Source: Chromatiales bacterium
Lineage (GTDB): Bacteria; Pseudomonadota; Gammaproteobacteria; UBA6429; Thiohalophilaceae
Direction of reading: 5' to 3'
Assembly (NCBI GenBank): GCA_027057985.1
Contig: JALUTJ010000131.1
Span: forward strand, 1 to 15,823
Length of the DNA: 15,823 bases
Made by a program: the position numbers and the translations under genes
Shown: piece after piece, positions 15,355 through 15,823 of the stretch
Numbering within the stretch: position 1 is the stretch's first letter
How the letters are laid out: each line of letters begins with the position of its first letter
Notes under the pieces: model-generated
Seen by the model: only the letters and a program-made list of their open reading frames with translations
What the model was told of the DNA's origin: nothing
Databases searched by the model: none

Positions 15355-15560
15355 CTTCAGGCCGGTCTCCGGGCTTTCGAGTGGTAAGGAAGCTTACCGG
15401 CTGAATCGCCTTCCCATGTCTTTTTGACACAGTGGCAGGGATGATTCAGCTTAATTCGACTACCGTTGCGGGGGCAGCGTCGGAATTGAAATACAGTTCT
15501 GTGTTTCGCACCGACTTCTCGTTTCACCAGGTTAAAAGAGAATTAACCCGGCACCTGAAG
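15355..15560 (-). ncRNA. Cobalamin riboswitch aptamer
   Basis: Read on the minus strand, the aptamer opens with CTTCAGGTGCC (P1 strand plus the conserved GGTGCC), continues through a GGGTTAA/TTTAACC hairpin, GAAGTCGGTGCGAA, the conserved core GCTGCCCCCGCAACGG and GCCACTG, and closes with the B12 box AAGCCCGGAGACCGGCCTG. The outermost helix P1 is a perfect 7-bp pair: CTTCAGG (15560 to 15554) with CCTGAAG (15361 to 15355). This matches the well-known adenosylcobalamin-binding class, which lowers expression of downstream genes when B12 is plentiful. It is the only cobalamin riboswitch I find in the window and it heads the btuB operon. Confidence 0.96.
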
Positions 15561-15576
15561 CAGTTAAGGTGGCGTG

Positions 15577-15605
15577 ACTTTATCGATCTTAACCGGGCTT
15601 GTCAA
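15577..15605 (-). promoter_or_regulatory. Sigma-70-type promoter for the btuB operon
   Basis: On the minus strand a perfect -35 TTGACA (15605 to 15600) is followed, after 17 nt, by TAAAGT (15582 to 15577), a four-of-six -10 match. Transcription would start near 15570, about 10 nt before the first riboswitch helix, which is the expected geometry. Confidence 0.65.
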
Positions 15606-15823
15606 TCGGGTTTTATGAGTGCTTTTTGCTAAAAAGACAGTATTTGATAGTAATTTCAATTACTTAGTTTTTTACCGCAAAGTTGTCGGCTCAAGCATAG
15701 CGGAGCCGACGAATCTTAGTTTTTAGCCGCAGAGCTGCATAGAGCGCAATGTTTTCTCTCTTGCTGGTAGCAGGATATTCAGCAGGAAAACTTGATGAGC
15801 GACCGTCGATTGCCAGGACGGCA
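15606..15823. other. Right-edge noncoding region with repeats
   Basis: No supported gene is present. From 15606 to 15670 the sequence is AT-rich without recognisable motifs. From 15674 to 15751 it holds a CGCAAAG-type repeat split by a REP-like palindrome. Beyond 15752 only a short ATG-led frame (15795 to the edge) preceded by AGGA is seen, too short to call. Confidence 0.6.
15685..15710. repeat. REP-like palindrome, copy 5
   Basis: Perfect 8-bp stem GTCGGCTC/GAGCCGAC with loop AAGCATAGCG, same orientation as the copies at 3651 and 3854. It interrupts a CGCAAAG-type repeat: ACCGCAAAGT stands to its left (15674-15683), and CCGCAGAG..GCATAGAGCGCAA to its right (15727-15749). Confidence 0.8.

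Noticed and set aside
15432..15632. 66-codon plus-strand frame across the riboswitch
   Set aside because: It lies on the opposite strand of conserved riboswitch elements, and its codons simply mirror the aptamer sequence.
15795..15823. ATG with upstream AGGA at the right edge, a possible start of a further gene
   Set aside because: Only nine codons are visible, and the segment contains a CCGTC/GACGG inverted match that may be another repeat. There is not enough to call.

Overview
This window is a cobalamin (vitamin B12) uptake, adenosylation and late-assembly locus, most likely from a gammaproteobacterium. The evidence for that placement is an AmpE-type membrane protein at the left edge, a gene set resembling the Pseudomonas-type cob cluster, gammaproteobacterial-looking protein sequences, and REP-like palindromes between the operons. 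I cannot name a genus.

Layout, left to right. (1) 2-664 (+) is the C-terminal part of an AmpE-like protein, cut by the window edge. (2) 729-3628 (+) is a compact operon cobU-cobT-cobC-cobS for nucleotide-loop assembly, with a 3-nt gap followed by two 8-nt overlaps. (3) 3629-3928 is a gene-free stretch with two copies of a GTCGGCTC/GAGCCGAC palindrome flanking an inverted pair of CGCAAAG-type repeats. (4) 3929-5377 (-) is cobQ (cobyric acid synthase). It is divergent, across 49 nt, from 5427-8269 (+): cbiB, cobD (threonine-phosphate decarboxylase, apparent TTG start) and btuF (periplasmic B12-binding protein), with overlapping ends. (5) 8354-8430 is a long inverted repeat made of two head-to-head palindrome units, between convergent operons. 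(6) 15242 down to 8448 (-) is one eight-gene unit: btuB, tonB, a PduO-type adenosyltransferase, a second BtuF-like binding protein, cobO (a second, unrelated adenosyltransferase), cobB/cbiA, an unrecognised 114-residue protein, and a ketopantoate-reductase-like dinucleotide-binding protein. (7) Upstream of btuB is a clear adenosylcobalamin-class riboswitch (15355-15560, minus strand). It has a good sigma-70 promoter just upstream and a plausible Shine-Dalgarno-sequestering expression platform.

How the genes work together. Under low B12 the riboswitch operon should make the outer-membrane receptor BtuB, a private TonB, a periplasmic binding protein, two adenosyltransferases and the a,c-diamide synthase. 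CobQ, CbiB and CobD then convert the diamide to adenosylcobinamide phosphate. CobU, CobT, CobS and CobC attach the dimethylbenzimidazole lower ligand and finish the cofactor. No corrin-ring methyltransferases, no cobalt chelatase, no BluB and no BtuC/BtuD are in the window, so ring synthesis (if present) and the inner-membrane permease must be encoded elsewhere.

The parts least explained by known biology are the last two genes of the riboswitch operon (small GCSCADDPTP protein and the diverged ketopantoate-reductase-like protein), the pairing of two non-homologous adenosyltransferases in one transcript, and the palindromic repeat family placed at operon boundaries. The rest is well-known B12 biology. 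All assignments come from reading the sequence; no database search was run.
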